64,000 bases of DNA from Ramlibacter montanisoli (GCF_013087525.1 NZ_JABFCS010000001.1:2542001-2606000), one strand, 5' to 3'; shown: positions 1 to 10,036, numbered from the stretch's first letter. Program-made: numbers and translations. Notes: generated by a model not told the origin, from the sequence alone.

Positions 1-1
1 G

Positions 2-199
2 GCCGTGGCCAGCGGCCAGTGTGCCGAGCTCGACGCCCCGCTGATCGAGGACATGGTGCAGCACTTCTTCGCGCACGCGCATTTCGAGGAAGAACACTTC
101 CTGCCCCTGGCGCAGAAGATCCTGGGACGCGAGAGCGAAGTGATGGCGACGCTGGGGCGGTCGCTGCACGAGAGCCGGCGGGCGGCTGCCACGGTCTAG
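2..199 (+). CDS. Hemerythrin/HHE-domain protein, C-terminal fragment
   Basis: Only the last 65 or so codons are in the window; the frame is open to the left edge and stops with TAG at 197-199. The fragment contains HFFAHAHFEEEHFLPLAQKI, which resembles the last helices of hemerythrin HHE cation-binding domains, where spaced His and Glu residues (H-x3-H-x3-EEEH here) bind a di-iron centre. The full length, the N-terminal ligands and the start lie outside. Family assignment rests on this short helix, so it is moderate; binding of oxygen or iron is inferred from the family. Confidence 0.55.
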   Translation, partial: AVASGQCAELDAPLIEDMVQHFFAHAHFEEEHFLPLAQKILGRESEVMATLGRSLHESRRAAATV

Positions 200-419
200 G
201 ACTTCACCTGTTCGCGCCCTGCCCGCGAACGTCCCGCGAACTTTCGAGGTACGCGGGAGCGCGTTCTAACGGCCTCCCTGCGAGGCAGCATTCGGGCAAT
301 CCCTTCCCCCATTCGGAGGGTGGTTATCGACGCTTCGCCCCGTGATGATCTCGCCCGCGGCGGCACTTGCATTCCAACCAATTCACCCATCGCCGTCGCA
401 CGCCTGGAGGACAACGACG

Positions 420-2116
420 ATGACGATTGCAACCTGGATGAAGGTCGCTCCGCTGGCGCTGGGCGCGGCGGCGCTGGCTGGCAAGCTGCGGCGGCGGTGG
501 TGGCAGCGGCGGAGACGGCGGCAGCGATGCGGCCCTGGGCGCGCAGAGCCGCAACGTGCGGGCCGACCAGAACCACGGCGCGCAGGTGCGGGAAGTCGCC
601 ACCGACCTCACGGAACGCGGCAAGGGCCTCGACCTGACGAAGCTTGCGCACCTGATCGAAGTGGCGCAGTCGAACCGGCCGACGGCCGGCGAGGCCGCCG
701 CCAGCATGGTGAGCCTCACCTACAACGGGCCGGATTCCTGGTTCCGCCGCGTGCTGTCCACGTCGGCCACCCAGTCGATCCCGGACGCCGACGGCTGGAT
801 CCGCACCTGGGATCGCCGCGAGCGCATGACCGCCGGCCAGCACGCCACCTGGAGCTTCGGGAACGAGCCTTCCCGCCAGAGCGACGTGCACTGGAACGGC
901 AGCGCCTGGATCCACTGCGCGCTGAACCACGAGATCGCGAGCACGCCGACCGACGCCGACGGCCTCAGCCAATACAACTACTGCGACGGCTACGAGCTGG
1001 GCACCTCGCACCGCAACTTCTTCAGCATCGAAGGCAAGACCATGCTGGAGGTCTACCAGTCGATGCGCAGCGCCGGCGCCACCAACGTGTTCATCCCGAA
1101 CACCTCGGTGCTGGGTACTGCGACCTTCCCCACGGGCAGCATGCTGGTGACGCAGACCAACACCTCCACGCAGGCCGCCGTCTCCTACTACCCCGGCTTG
1201 GGCAACACCGTGCGCGACCCTAAGCCCGAGCTCGCCGCGGCCGATCCCGCGACCTGCCGGTCCATCAGCGCCAGCGCCCCGCTGGGCAGCTACACGACCT
1301 ACTCCACCTCGCTGGAAAGCATGGTGCAGTCGCACCGCGGCATTCCCTGCGTCTTCGCGCCCGATGCGCTGACCGGACCGCGCAACGAGTGGTGGACCCA
1401 GGCGACGGTGCCGGTGGCCTTCCTGCCCTCCCCCTTCCGCCGGGCCCGTACTACACCGGCGGCACGCTGCTGCGGGCGGCCTTCCCGGGCGGCAACGCGG
1501 TCAACTTCTACGCCTGCCAGCACCGCTTCGACGGGTCCACGCGCAACTGCAACGTAATCGGCACCAGCACGTACACCATCGAGACCCTCGGGGACGGCCG
1601 CGTGATGCGCCTGGGCACGCCGCCTCCGCAAGTCGCGGCCCTCGCCTGGGCCCCGCTGTTCGTGGAGCGCGGGGGCAAGGTGTTCATTGCCTACCAGAAC
1701 AAGCCGGTGGTCACCAGCACCGGCCGCCTGAACCTCACGGGCCTGAACGCGCTGAGCGCGCAACTCGGCCTGCCGGCGGTGGACCCCGCCGTGCCGCTGG
1801 CGACCACCCCCGCGTCCTTCCAGGGGCAGTGGGTGCTGGGCGTCGCCGGGACGCTGGATGCGCAGGACACGATGACGCTTTCCATCTTCCCGTCGCCGCA
1901 GGGCCTGGGGGCGTTCTGCCTGGAGGACAAGAGCAACTTCTCGCTGGATTGCAGCGGCTTCGGCTCGTTCGACGCCACCGGGAACTTCACGCTCCTCACG
2001 CGGAATGACTTCATCGTCGGCCGCCTGTTGTTCGTGGAAGGCACGGCCTCCGGAACGCTCTATCCCCGGCGGGCTCCACGGCGCCGGTCGAGCCCATGGA
2101 AGGCATGCGCCGCTAG
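420..2116 (+). CDS. Putative large exported lipoprotein of unknown function (frameshifted)
   Basis: ATG at 420 follows a GGAGG ribosome site nine bases upstream. The N-terminus MTIATWMKVAPLALGAAAL is a signal peptide, and a one-base shift near 475-483 leads into ASCGGGGGSGGDGG, a lipobox-like Cys followed by a Gly/Ser linker as in many Burkholderiales lipoproteins. Two further shifts are needed: near 1430-1448 and at the C run at 2063-2066. The last one restores an ending PAGSTAPVEPMEGMRR and TAG at 2114-2116. The mature part (about 540 residues) is rich in Trp, Asn, Ser and Thr with scattered Cys, typical of extracellular beta-rich proteins. I recognise no domain. The reading as one gene follows from consistent codon use across the three segments. 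Confidence 0.55.
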
Positions 2117-2264
2117 CCCGCAGCGCCGCTGCGCAGTCCCGGTGACCGCGCAGCGGCCAGTGTGATCACCTCATCCGTTCAATATTCCGTGCCGCGAAGC
2201 CGGTTACCCGTGTTGCACCCGCCGTCTTGTTTGCCGAACGCGGCAGGCTTCTACTTTGCGGCAG

Positions 2265-2507
2265 ATGAGCACCCGGAACAAATACGAGTCGCGCGCCCGG
2301 GCGGACGACACCGGTTCCGACCCGCAAGGGGGCGGCACCAGCAAGTTGCTGCAAAGGCTCCTGCACAAGATGGCAGGCACCGACGGGCAGCAGCGCGGGG
2401 ACGGTGCGCCCAAGCCGCCGCCCGGCCATCGCAGCGGCAGCGGCGCGGACAGCGTCGCGCCCTACCTCGACGAAGCGCGCAACTCCCGGCCCGGGCCGCT
2501 CGAATAA
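2265..2507 (+). CDS. Small hypothetical hydrophilic protein
   Basis: An 80-residue frame starting ATG AGC ACC CGG, charged and Gly/Pro-rich, with no signal peptide or membrane segment. Its middle (SKLLQRLLHKM) could form one amphipathic helix and the rest looks disordered. There is no recognisable family. It sits alone between the lipoprotein and the CigR-like gene, with 148 bases before it and 128 after. GC-rich DNA gives many chance frames of this size, so the gene is only tentative. Confidence 0.3.
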   Translation: MSTRNKYESRARADDTGSDPQGGGTSKLLQRLLHKMAGTDGQQRGDGAPKPPPGHRSGSGADSVAPYLDEARNSRPGPLE

Positions 2508-2635
2508 GGGGCGGGCGCCACAGGTCTCGCGGCAGTCGGCGGAGTCCGACCTCCGGAACGGATGCGGGCGGACACGCGGCTCGCCACGGCTGACCTCACA
2601 GTGCATGTCGGCCGCTTTCCCCACGACGAACCACC

Positions 2636-3288
2636 ATGATTGCGCTGTTCCGCTTGCCGCTCCTGACCGGCGTGCTGCTCCTCGGCGCGCAGTTCTCCCT
2701 GGCCGCCCAGGCCGAAACGCCCTTCACCGACCCCATCCCTCCGGCCGTGCTGGGCCGGCCTCTCGACCAGATCAAGCCGTCGCGGCCCGCCAAGGCGAAA
2801 GTGGCGAAGCCCGAACGGGCGAAGGAAGCCACGGCGCGGCGACCCGAGTCCCCCAAGGCCGCGCGCAAGCCGGCAACTGCCTCCAGGTCGCAGGCGGCCT
2901 CCTGGCCCAGCGCGCTCCCGCCGCGCAGCGGCCCGCGCGGCAAGCCATCGACAACCGCGCCGCTCCGCGCGTGCGCGGCGACAACGTCGGCCAGGGCACC
3001 CACTTCGCGCGCAAGGCGCTCGGGCCGGGCGCCTACTTCGGCGAGCGGCACCGCACCGCGGTGCGGCAGTACTACCAGGAGCATCCGGCCTCCGGCGCCA
3101 CGGCGCACTGGCGCATCGGCGAGCCGGTGCCGCGCGGCGTGCCGCTGGCCGCGGTGCCGGCCGGCGTGCTGGCCAGCCTGCCGGAACTGCCCGAAGGTCA
3201 CCGCTACGTGCAACTGGGCGGCGAGGTGGTGCTGATCGCCGCCCAATCGAAGCTGGTGATCGATGGCATCAGCCGCGGCCCCCGCTGA
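2636..3288 (+). CDS. CigR/RcnB-like periplasmic protein (frameshifted)
   Basis: MIALFRLPLLTGVLLLGAQF followed by SLAAQA is a clear signal peptide. A Lys/Ala/Pro-rich linker of about 90 residues follows, then a C-terminal region with VRQYYQEHP, WRIGEPVPRGVPL and YRYV-type HRYVQLGGEVVLIAA. That pattern (basic Arg-Gln-Tyr-Tyr, then G-x-P-x-PRGVPL, then Y-V-x-x-GG-x-V-L-I) is seen in the CigR/RcnB-like family of small periplasmic proteins. One base is missing near 2900-2904; the second half is read in the next frame to TGA at 3288. The end overlaps the start of the exonuclease gene by 26 bases. Function in this family is poorly defined. Confidence 0.6.
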
Positions 3289-4119
3289 GCGCATCGTCGT
3301 CGACCTGGTCGACGGCACCTACGAACTGTTCCGCCACTTCTACGGCCTGCGCCGCTTCACCAAGGGCGAGGACCGCCCCTTCGGTGCCGTGGCAGGCGTG
3401 TTGAATGGCGTGCTGAGCTGGTCGAGCGCGGCTCCACGCACGTCGGCGTGGCCACCGACCAAGTGATCGAGTCCTTCCGCAACCGCCTGTGGCCCGGCTA
3501 CAAGACCGGTGCCGGCATCGAGCCGGCGCTGCTGGCCCAGTTCCATCCGCTGGAGGAAGGGCTGGCCGCGATGGGCGTGGCGGTGTGGCCCATGGTCGAA
3601 CTGGAGGCGGACGACGCGCTGGCCTCGGCCGCCAGGCTCGCCTGCGAAGACCCGCGGGTGGAGAAGGTCCTGGTCTGGACGCCCGACAAGGACCTGGCGC
3701 AGTGCGTGCGCGGCGACCGCGTGCTGCAGGTCGATCGCAAGGCGAAGGCGATCCGCGGCGCGGCCGACATCCGCCGCAAGTTCGGCGTGGAGCCCGACCT
3801 GATTCCCGACTTCCTCGCCCTGGTCGGCGACGCCGCCGACGGCTACCCGGGCATCAAGGGCATCGGCCCGGTGGGTGCGGCCCGCCTCCTGAACCAGCAT
3901 GGGCCGATCGAATCCTTCCCGCCGAACGTGCTCGGTGACCAGCTGGAAGACGCGAAGCTGTTCAAGCGCCTGGCGACGCTGCGCACCGACGCCAGGCTGT
4001 TCACCGATGTCGATGCGCTGCGCTGGCGCGGTCCCACCGATGCGTTCGAGGCGTGGACCGGGCGCATCGGCACGCCGCAGCTCCTGCAGCGTTGCCTGCA
4101 GGCACGGGCGAGCAAGTAG
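3263..4119 (+). CDS. 5'-3' exonuclease (flap endonuclease / Pol I N-terminal type), frameshifted
   Basis: A stand-alone relative of the 5'-nuclease domain of DNA polymerase I. The N-terminus has the metal-binding start IVVDLVDGTYELFRHFY. After a missing base near 3415 (GTGCTG-AGCTG, giving a C-terminal segment from VATDQVIESFRN) come VELEADDALAS, WTPDKDLAQ and GDAADGYPGIKGIGPVGAARL, which match the acidic metal clusters and the helix-hairpin-helix (H3TH) region of the family. About 285 residues in total, the usual size for these proteins. Likely removes 5' flaps or RNA ends; it is not needed for the assignment that pol I itself is elsewhere. The ATG overlaps the end of the upstream gene; TAG at 4117-4119 is followed closely by the next gene. 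Confidence 0.85.
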
Positions 4120-4128
4120 ACTGCCCGC

Positions 4129-4845
4129 GTGCCTGAAGAACCCTTGCGCCTGTCGAAGGTCGTCGCCGCCCTCGTGCCCTGTTCGCGCCGCGAGGCGGAG
4201 CAGTACATCGCGGAAGGCTGGGTGCGCGTGGACGGCACGCGCGTGGAGGAACCGCAGTTCCGCGTGGGCGGCGAACAGCGCGTGGAGGTCGATCCGAAGG
4301 CGCGCCTGCAACCCGTCGCTCCGGCCACCTTCCTGGTCCACAAGCCGGCCGGCATGGGCACCGCGCAGGCGCAGGAGCTTATTGCTGCAGGCACGCACTG
4401 GAGCGGCGACGCCTCCGGCATCCGGCGCGTCAAGAGCCATGGCGTCGGCCTGGTGCCGCTGCTCGCCCTGCCGCAGCCGGCGAGCGGGCTGGCCATCTTC
4501 AGCCAGGACCGCGGCGTCGTGCGCAAGCTCACCGAGGACGCGCGCCTGGTGGAGCAGGAGCTGGTGGTGGAGGTCACGGGCACCATCGCGGCGGACGGCC
4601 TGGCGCGCCTGGCCCGCGGCCTGGTCATCGACGACCGGCCGCTGCCGCCCGCGCGCGTGAGCTGGCAAAGCGAGACGCGCCTGCGTTTCGCGGGCAAGGG
4701 CCTGGCCGCCGAGTGGGTCCCCGCGATGTGCGAGCGCGTGGGCCTGCGCGTGGTGGCCATCCGCCGCATCCGCATCGGCCGGGTGGCGATGGGAAGCCTG
4801 CCTACAGGCCAGTGGCGCTATCTCCCTACGGGCGAACGCTTCTAG
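4129..4845 (+). CDS. RsuA/RluF-family pseudouridine synthase homologue lacking catalytic residues
   Basis: GTG start nine bases after the exonuclease. An S4 RNA-binding domain occupies residues 5-60 (RLSKVVAALVPCSRREAEQY, then GWVRVDGTRVEEP), and VHKPAGM near 74 matches the KPxG loop of the RsuA/RluB/RluF synthases. The catalytic region is changed: where the family has GRLD-x-x-(T/S)-x-GL, this protein has LALPQPASGL, so the Asp nucleophile is Pro. Where the family has EK-x-Y, it has EQEL. The fold around these positions (SGLAIFSQD, VVEVTG) is kept. It probably binds rRNA but cannot isomerise uridine. Similar proteins exist in Comamonadaceae as far as I recall, so this is likely a stable subfamily, not decay. 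Confidence 0.75.
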   Translation: MPEEPLRLSKVVAALVPCSRREAEQYIAEGWVRVDGTRVEEPQFRVGGEQRVEVDPKARLQPVAPATFLVHKPAGMGTAQAQELIAAGTHWSGDASGIRRVKSHGVGLVPLLALPQPASGLAIFSQDRGVVRKLTEDARLVEQELVVEVTGTIAADGLARLARGLVIDDRPLPPARVSWQSETRLRFAGKGLAAEWVPAMCERVGLRVVAIRRIRIGRVAMGSLPTGQWRYLPTGERF

Positions 4846-4944
4846 GGCTTCTCCTGTCCGGGCTTTCTCCGACCCGCGCCGGCTGGCGCGGCTGACAGGT
4901 CGGGCCCCGGCGCGCTGCAAGGATGCAGCCATAGGGAGACAACC

Positions 4945-5603
4945 ATGGCCCAAGCAGCCAGCCAGACCGTCTGCAGACCGCAGTCACCGAGCGAAGAAGT
5001 CGCCAACTCGCTGAGCCACGGCCTCGGTGCCCTGCTCGCGGCGATCTTCAGCCCGCAACTGATTGGCAAGGCGCTGGACGCCGGCACCCTCCAGGCCCTG
5101 GCAGCCGCCGTGTACTGCGGCTCGATGATCCTGCTGTTCTCCATCTCCGCCGCCTACCACTGGATTCCCCCGGCCACACCAAGGCGCTGCTGCGCCGGCT
5201 CGATCACGCGGCCATCTTCCTGTTCATCGCCGGTTCCTACACCCCCTTCATGCTGGGCAGCATCGCCGACGAAGGCGGCTACTGGATCCTCGCGCTCGTG
5301 TGGCTGGTCGCCACCGCCGGCACCGTGGCCAAGTGCGCCAACCGGCTGACGCACCCCGTTCTGTCCACCGCCGTCTACCTGGGCCTGGGCTGGCTGTCGG
5401 TCTTCATCCTCAAGCCGCTCATGAACAGCATGCCGATGGAGGGCCTGACGCTGATCCTCTCCGGCGGCATGCTGTACACGCTGGGCGCCGTGGTCTTCCA
5501 CTTCGACGACCGCATCCCCTACGGCCACTTCATCTGGCACCTGCTGGTGCTGCTGGCCAGCGGCTGCCACTTCCTCGCGATCCTCAAGTACGTCGCCGCT
5601 TGA
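4945..5603 (+). CDS. Hemolysin III family membrane protein (frameshifted)
   Basis: Seven-helix membrane protein of the hemolysin III/PAQR-like (TrhA/YqfA) family. It has the early SHGLGALLA segment, AYHWIP, and the signature LDHAAIFLFIAGSYTPF, with the His and Asp residues that form the family's metal site; the last helices end with FDDRIPYGHFIWHLLVL and further His residues. One C is missing from the C run at 5167-5171, which moves the frame after AYHWIP. About 219 residues, the usual length. A ribosome site AGGGAGA precedes ATG. The biological role in Gram-negatives is thought to be membrane homeostasis, not haemolysis. Confidence 0.85.
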
Positions 5604-5783
5604 TCACCGCGGCGTGTCGGTGCCCGCCGACAGGTGCGACAGGCGATGGCCTGCGCCGTCGTGAGCGCACCGGCAGGGCCATGCAGGCCTGCCAGGTTCT
5701 ACCGTAAGGACTCCCCCAACCAGCTGTGCGCACGTGGGCTTCGCAGTCCAGGGAGTGCCCAGCCTCAAATCCAAGGAGCTTCC

Positions 5784-6289
5784 ATGAGTGATCACAAACG
5801 CGACCTGCCTGCCGACAAGGACCATCCCGCCGCCAAGGGCGTCGGGGCCGTGGTGGGCGGCGTGGCCGGCGGCGTGGCCGGCGGCGCGGCCGCCGGTGCG
5901 GCAGTGGGCGGCATGACCGGGCCCGTGGGTGCGGCCGTCGGTGCGGCCGTCGGCGCAGTGGCCGGCGCCCTGGCCGGCAAGGGCGTGGCCAAGGCTGCGG
6001 ACCCCGCGGCCGAGGACGCCTACTGGCGCGACAACTATTCCAGCCGGCCCTATGTGCAAAGCGGCGCGCAGTACGACGAGTACTCGCCCGCCTACCGCTA
6101 CGGCGTGGAGTCGTACTCAAGTATCCGGGCCGCTCGTTCGACGAGGTCGAGCCCGAGCTGAGCCGCGACTGGCGCAACGCGCGCGGCCGCTCCTCGCTGG
6201 AGTGGGAAAACGCGAAGCACGCCACGCGTGACGCGTGGCACCGTGTCGAGCGCAAGCTGCCGGGCGACGCCGACGGCGACGGCCGCTAG
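5784..6289 (+). CDS. Glycine-zipper membrane-associated protein (frameshifted C-terminus)
   Basis: ATG at 5784 follows AAGGAGC. After a hydrophilic lead (MSDHKRDLPADKDHPAAKG) residues 20-70 are an almost pure Gly/Ala/Val zipper with GG-x3-G spacing, typical of proteins that associate with or stiffen membranes. A base is missing near 6114-6120; the true ending reads KYPGRSFDEVEPELSRDW and onward to TAG at 6287-6289, giving a conserved-looking acidic tail with Trp residues. Such tails occur in a Burkholderiales stress-protein family with a Gly zipper; I do not know a reaction. Convergent with the L,D-transpeptidase gene, one base apart. Confidence 0.6.
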
Positions 6290-6290
6290 G

Positions 6291-7108
6291 CTAGGCGCTC
6301 ATCCCCGAGGGAGCTGCCGCGCGCACTCCCTCGCCTGCCGCGCGGCCCTGCTGCGCGGCAGCGACCTGGGCCGGATCGGTGACGTCGTACGCGCCGAACA
6401 CCTGCTGCAGCGTCTTCACTTCCGGAAGCACATAGACGATCGCGCCGTATTCGACGGCCGCGGGCCTGGCCACGTTCTCGTAGAACGGCACGGGCAGGTT
6501 GATGCAGCCGAAGGAAATGCGGTTGTCGCCGGGCGCGGCGCTGGCGAGGCGCTCCACGCGGTGCTCCCTGGCCACGGCCGGCCGCACGCGGTGCATCGAG
6601 ATCGCGTTCTCGAAATCCACCCAGATCACGTCCTCGTCATCGGCGTTGACGCCCGGCTCGGCCACGAAGCGGCCCGCGGGGGTGGTCTTCTCTTCGGGCT
6701 TCATCTCGGCGGGGGTCTTGGGACCCGAACCGGGCACGATGTCGTCGCCGCGCGCCTGGCCGAGCAGCACGGGCGAACTGTCCTTCAGCCGCGCATCGGG
6801 CGTGAACACGTACACCTGTGACTCCTTCTTGTCGACCACCATGAAGGCGCGGCTGCCGTTGTCCCCGGTGGCGGCCACCCAGTTGGCGAGCAGGCGTGCG
6901 TCGGGGGACGGCGTGCGGGCCTGGAAGTCCGCCAGCCGCAGCTGAGGCAGGGGAACGCTGGTTTGCGGCACAGGCGAAGGGGTGCCGCGCGCTCGTGCTG
7001 CTGCCAGATCGCGATGCCGGCAGCCACCGGCAAGGCGACTGCGATGACGCCTGCCACACCTTGCCAACGATGGAGTCCGGCGCGCTTGCGCTGCGCATGG
7101 TCTTGCAT
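6291..7108 (-). CDS. L,D-transpeptidase-like (YkuD) membrane-anchored protein (frameshifted)
   Basis: ATG at 7108 opens an N-terminal cytoplasmic stretch and one membrane helix (GVAGVIAVALPVAAGIAI). A missing base near 6981-6990 shifts into the main frame. The periplasmic domain carries AFMVVDKKESQVYVF at its start, a long loop with TTPAGRF, ISMHRV and then DNRISFGCINLP, the S-x-G-C-(I/V)-N motif holding the catalytic Cys of L,D-transpeptidases. About 270 residues. The family cross-links peptidoglycan or attaches lipoproteins; which of these applies cannot be told. The insert between the strands before the Cys is longer than in small YkuD proteins. Confidence 0.75.
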
Positions 7109-7253
7109 GGAGCCCCTCTGTGTTGCTTTCCAGCTTAGGGGCTTGCCGTGCGACCCGAGTGCGCGGCCATTGGCACTTCGCGTAGGAAGGCCGCTGCCCG
7201 GCGGTGGGAAGCGGCCCGAGGATGGCGTACGCCGATTCAGCCTGGCGCGGCGG

Positions 7254-8652
7254 CTAGATCCACCCTGCCGCCCGCGCCTCGGCCAGGGTGCGATCCAGCG
7301 CCTGCAGGACCAGCCCCATCATCTCGTCGACCTGCGCGCGCGTGACGATCAAGGGCGGCGCGACGATCATGCGGTCGCCGACCGCGCGCATCACCAGGCC
7401 GTTGTCGAAGCAGTGCTTGCGGCACACCATGCCGATGGCGATGTCCGGCGCGAAGGCCTCCTTCAGCGCCACGTCGCGGCACAGCTGCACGGCCGCCATC
7501 AGGCCGCAGCTCTGCACCTCGCCCACCATCGGGTGGTCCATCAACTCGGCGACGCGCTGCGCCAGGTAGGGGCCGGTGTCCTCGCGCACCCGGTCCACCA
7601 GTCCCAGCCGTTCGATCAGGTCCAGGTTCGCGAGGCCCACGGCGCAGGCCACCGGGTGGCCCGAATAGGTGTAGCCGTGTTCGAACTCGCCGCCCTGCTC
7701 GATCAGCACGCGCGCGATCCGCTCGCCCACCATGACGCCGCCCAGGGGCACGTAGCCGCTGGTCACGCCCTTGGCGAACGTCATCAGGTCCGGCTTGGTG
7801 CCGAAGGTCTCGCAGCCCCACCACCGCCCCGTGCGGCCGAAGCCGCAGACGACCTCGTCGCTCAGGAGCAGGATGCCGTGCCGGTCGCAGATGCGCTGGA
7901 TCTCCGGCCAGTAGGTGGACGGCGGCACCACCACCCCGCCCGCCCCCTGCACCGGCTCGCCGATGAAGGCGGCCACGCGGTCGGCGCCGACCTCCGCGAT
8001 CTTCTCCTCCAGCCAGCGCGCGGCGACCAGACCGAAGTCCTCGCGGCTCAAGCCGCTGGCCGCGCCGTGGCGGTGCGCCCAGTAATGCGGCTGGTCGATG
8101 TGCACGATCCCCGGGATGGGCAGGCCGCCCTGCGCGTGCATGGACGTCATGCCGCCGAGCGACGCGGCCGCCAGCGTGGATCCGTGGTACGCGTTCAGCC
8201 GGGAGATGATCACCTTGCGATCCGGCTGGCCGACCAGGTCCCAGTAGCGACGCACCAGCCGGATGACGGTGTCGTTGGCTTCCGAGCCGGAGCCGGTGAA
8301 GAAGACGTGGCGGAACTGCGGCGGCGCCAGCCCGGCGATGCGCTCCGCCAGGGCGGTGGCCGTCGGCGTGGTCGTCTGGAAGAACGCGTTGTAGTAAGCC
8401 AGCGTCCGCATCTGCGCCGCGGCCGCCTCCACCAGCGATTCCTGCCCATAGCCCACGTTGACGCACCACAGCCCAGATGGCGTCGAAGATGCGCTGGCCT
8501 TCGCTGTCCCACACGTACACGCCTTCGCCGCGGGTGATCACGCGCACGCCCTTGGTGGCGAGCGCCTGGTGGTCGGTGAAGGGATGCAGGAAGTGCGCGG
8601 CGTCCGCGGCCTGCCACTCCTTGGTCGTGCGGGCTGGCTGGTTGGTGCTCAT
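7254..8652 (-). CDS. Class III PLP aminotransferase, likely polyamine (putrescine) aminotransferase (frameshifted)
   Basis: About 465 residues with the class III aminotransferase pattern: GEGVYVWDSEGQRIFDAIW, VNVGYGQE, FTGSGSEANDT, the AYHG loop, PVQGAGGVVVPP, LLSDEVVCGFGRTG and FAKGVTSGYVPLGG with the PLP lysine. The frame changes near 8468-8474 between DAIW and GLWCVNVGYG. The protein most resembles SpuC-type putrescine/polyamine-pyruvate aminotransferases, and it lies 13 bases after a PuuA-like glutamine synthetase on the same strand, which supports a polyamine degradation operon. Substrate choice (putrescine, cadaverine, spermidine or beta-alanine) is inferred from this context. ATG at 8652 is preceded by GGGAGCC. 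Confidence 0.85.
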
Positions 8653-8665
8653 GCAGGCTCCCGCG

Positions 8666-10036
8666 TCAGACGTGCAGCAGCAGGTGCTCGCGCTCCCACG
8701 GCGAGATCACCCGCATGAATTCCTCGTGCTCGAGGTCCTTGATCTCCGAATAGACGGTGACGAACTCCTGCCCGAGGACCGCGGCCAGGTCACGCTCGGC
8801 GCGCAGCAGCGACACCGCCTCGCCCAACCCGCGCGGCAGCGCGCGGGCGCTCTGGTAGGCGTCGCCCTGGCATTCCTGGCTCGGCTCGATCCGCTGCTCG
8901 ATGCCCAGGTAGCCGCAGGCGAGCGTGGCGGCCAGCGCGACGTAGGGATTCGCGTCGGCGCCGATCACGCGGTTCTCCACCCGGCGCGCCTGCGGCGTCG
9001 AGACCGGCGAGCGAATGCCGACCGTGCGGTTGTCGATGCCCCACTGGATGTTGATGGGCGCGGCGGTGAAGCGCGCCAGCCGGCGGTAGCTGTTCACGTA
9101 GGGCGCGAACAGGGCCATCGCCGCCGGGATGTACTTCTGCAGGCCGCCGATGTACCAGTAGAACTCGCGGCTCGGGCTGCCGTCCTCGTTGGTGAACAGG
9201 TTGCGCTCGGTCTCCTTGCTCACCAGGCTCTGGTGGATGTGCATCGCGCTGCCCGGCTCGCCCTGGATCGGCTTGGCCATGAAGGTGGCGTACATGTCGT
9301 GCCGTAGCGCCGCCTCGCGCACCGTGCGCTTGAACAGGAACACTTCGTCGGCCAGGCCGAGCGGCGCCGAGTGGAAGAAGTTGATCTCCATCTGCCCGGC
9401 GCCCACTTCGTGGATCAGCGTGTCCACGTTCAGCTCCATCTTCTCGCAGTAGTCGTACACGTCCTCGAACAGCGGATCGAACTCGTTGACCGCGTCGATC
9501 GAATACGCCTGGCGCGAGGTCTCGGCGCGGCCGCTGCGCCCGATCGGCGCCCGCAACGGCTGGTCGGGGTCCGTGTTGCGCGCGACCAGGTAGAACTCCA
9601 GCTCCGGCGCCACCACCGGGACCCAGCCCTTGCGGTCGAACAGCTCGCACACCCGGCGCAGCACCGCGCGCGGGGCGAAGGGCACCAGCTGCCCGTGCCG
9701 GTCGTAGCAATCGTGGATCACCTGCGCCGTGGGGTCGGTGGCCCAGGGCACGATGCGCACCGTGCTGGGGTCCGCGACCAGGTGCATGTCGGCATCGATG
9801 CGGCTGATGACGTCGAAGTAAGGTCCTGCGTCGGGATGCTCGCCGGTGACGCTCATGGCCACCACCACCTCCGGCAGCCGCATGCCGCGGTCCGCGGTGA
9901 ACTTCTCGCGCGGCAGGATCTTGCCGCGCGCCACGCCGGTGAGGTCCGGCACGAGGCACTCGATTTCCGTGACATGGCGCTCGTTGAGCCACCTGTCGAG
10001 TTCGGCGAACTGGAACTGCTTGCGTTCTTGCTTCAT
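8666..10036 (-). CDS. puuA: Glutamine synthetase family protein, PuuA-type (gamma-glutamylpolyamine synthetase)
   Basis: Glutamine synthetase fold of 456 residues. Motifs in order: the N-terminal beta-grasp with DLTGVARGKILP, APELEFYLV (metal Glu), EVGAGQMEINF, the ATP/metal site GEPGSAMHIHQSL, then NSYRRL, INIQWGIDNRTVGIR and NRVIGADANPY. It has no C-terminal adenylylation loop of GlnA, as expected for the PuuA/GlnA-like group that ligates glutamate to putrescine and other amines. Coupled to the downstream aminotransferase, so this is the activation step for polyamine nitrogen use. ATG at 10036 is chosen because the family starts shortly before the FAELDRWL segment; an upstream in-frame start exists but adds a non-conserved tail. 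Confidence 0.85.
   Translation of the reverse strand: MKQERKQFQFAELDRWLNERHVTEIECLVPDLTGVARGKILPREKFTADRGMRLPEVVVAMSVTGEHPDAGPYFDVISRIDADMHLVADPSTVRIVPWATDPTAQVIHDCYDRHGQLVPFAPRAVLRRVCELFDRKGWVPVVAPELEFYLVARNTDPDQPLRAPIGRSGRAETSRQAYSIDAVNEFDPLFEDVYDYCEKMELNVDTLIHEVGAGQMEINFFHSAPLGLADEVFLFKRTVREAALRHDMYATFMAKPIQGEPGSAMHIHQSLVSKETERNLFTNEDGSPSREFYWYIGGLQKYIPAAMALFAPYVNSYRRLARFTAAPINIQWGIDNRTVGIRSPVSTPQARRVENRVIGADANPYVALAATLACGYLGIEQRIEPSQECQGDAYQSARALPRGLGEAVSLLRAERDLAAVLGQEFVTVYSEIKDLEHEEFMRVISPWEREHLLLHV

Noticed and set aside
196..1335. Long minus-strand frames opposite the lipoprotein
   Set aside because: Composition rich in Arg, Ala, Val and His is typical of antisense shadows in GC-rich DNA; no motif or ribosome site.
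11..2165. The word AGCGGCCAGTGTG at about 11 and again at about 2152
   Set aside because: A short chance match without extension; not a duplicated att or repeat.
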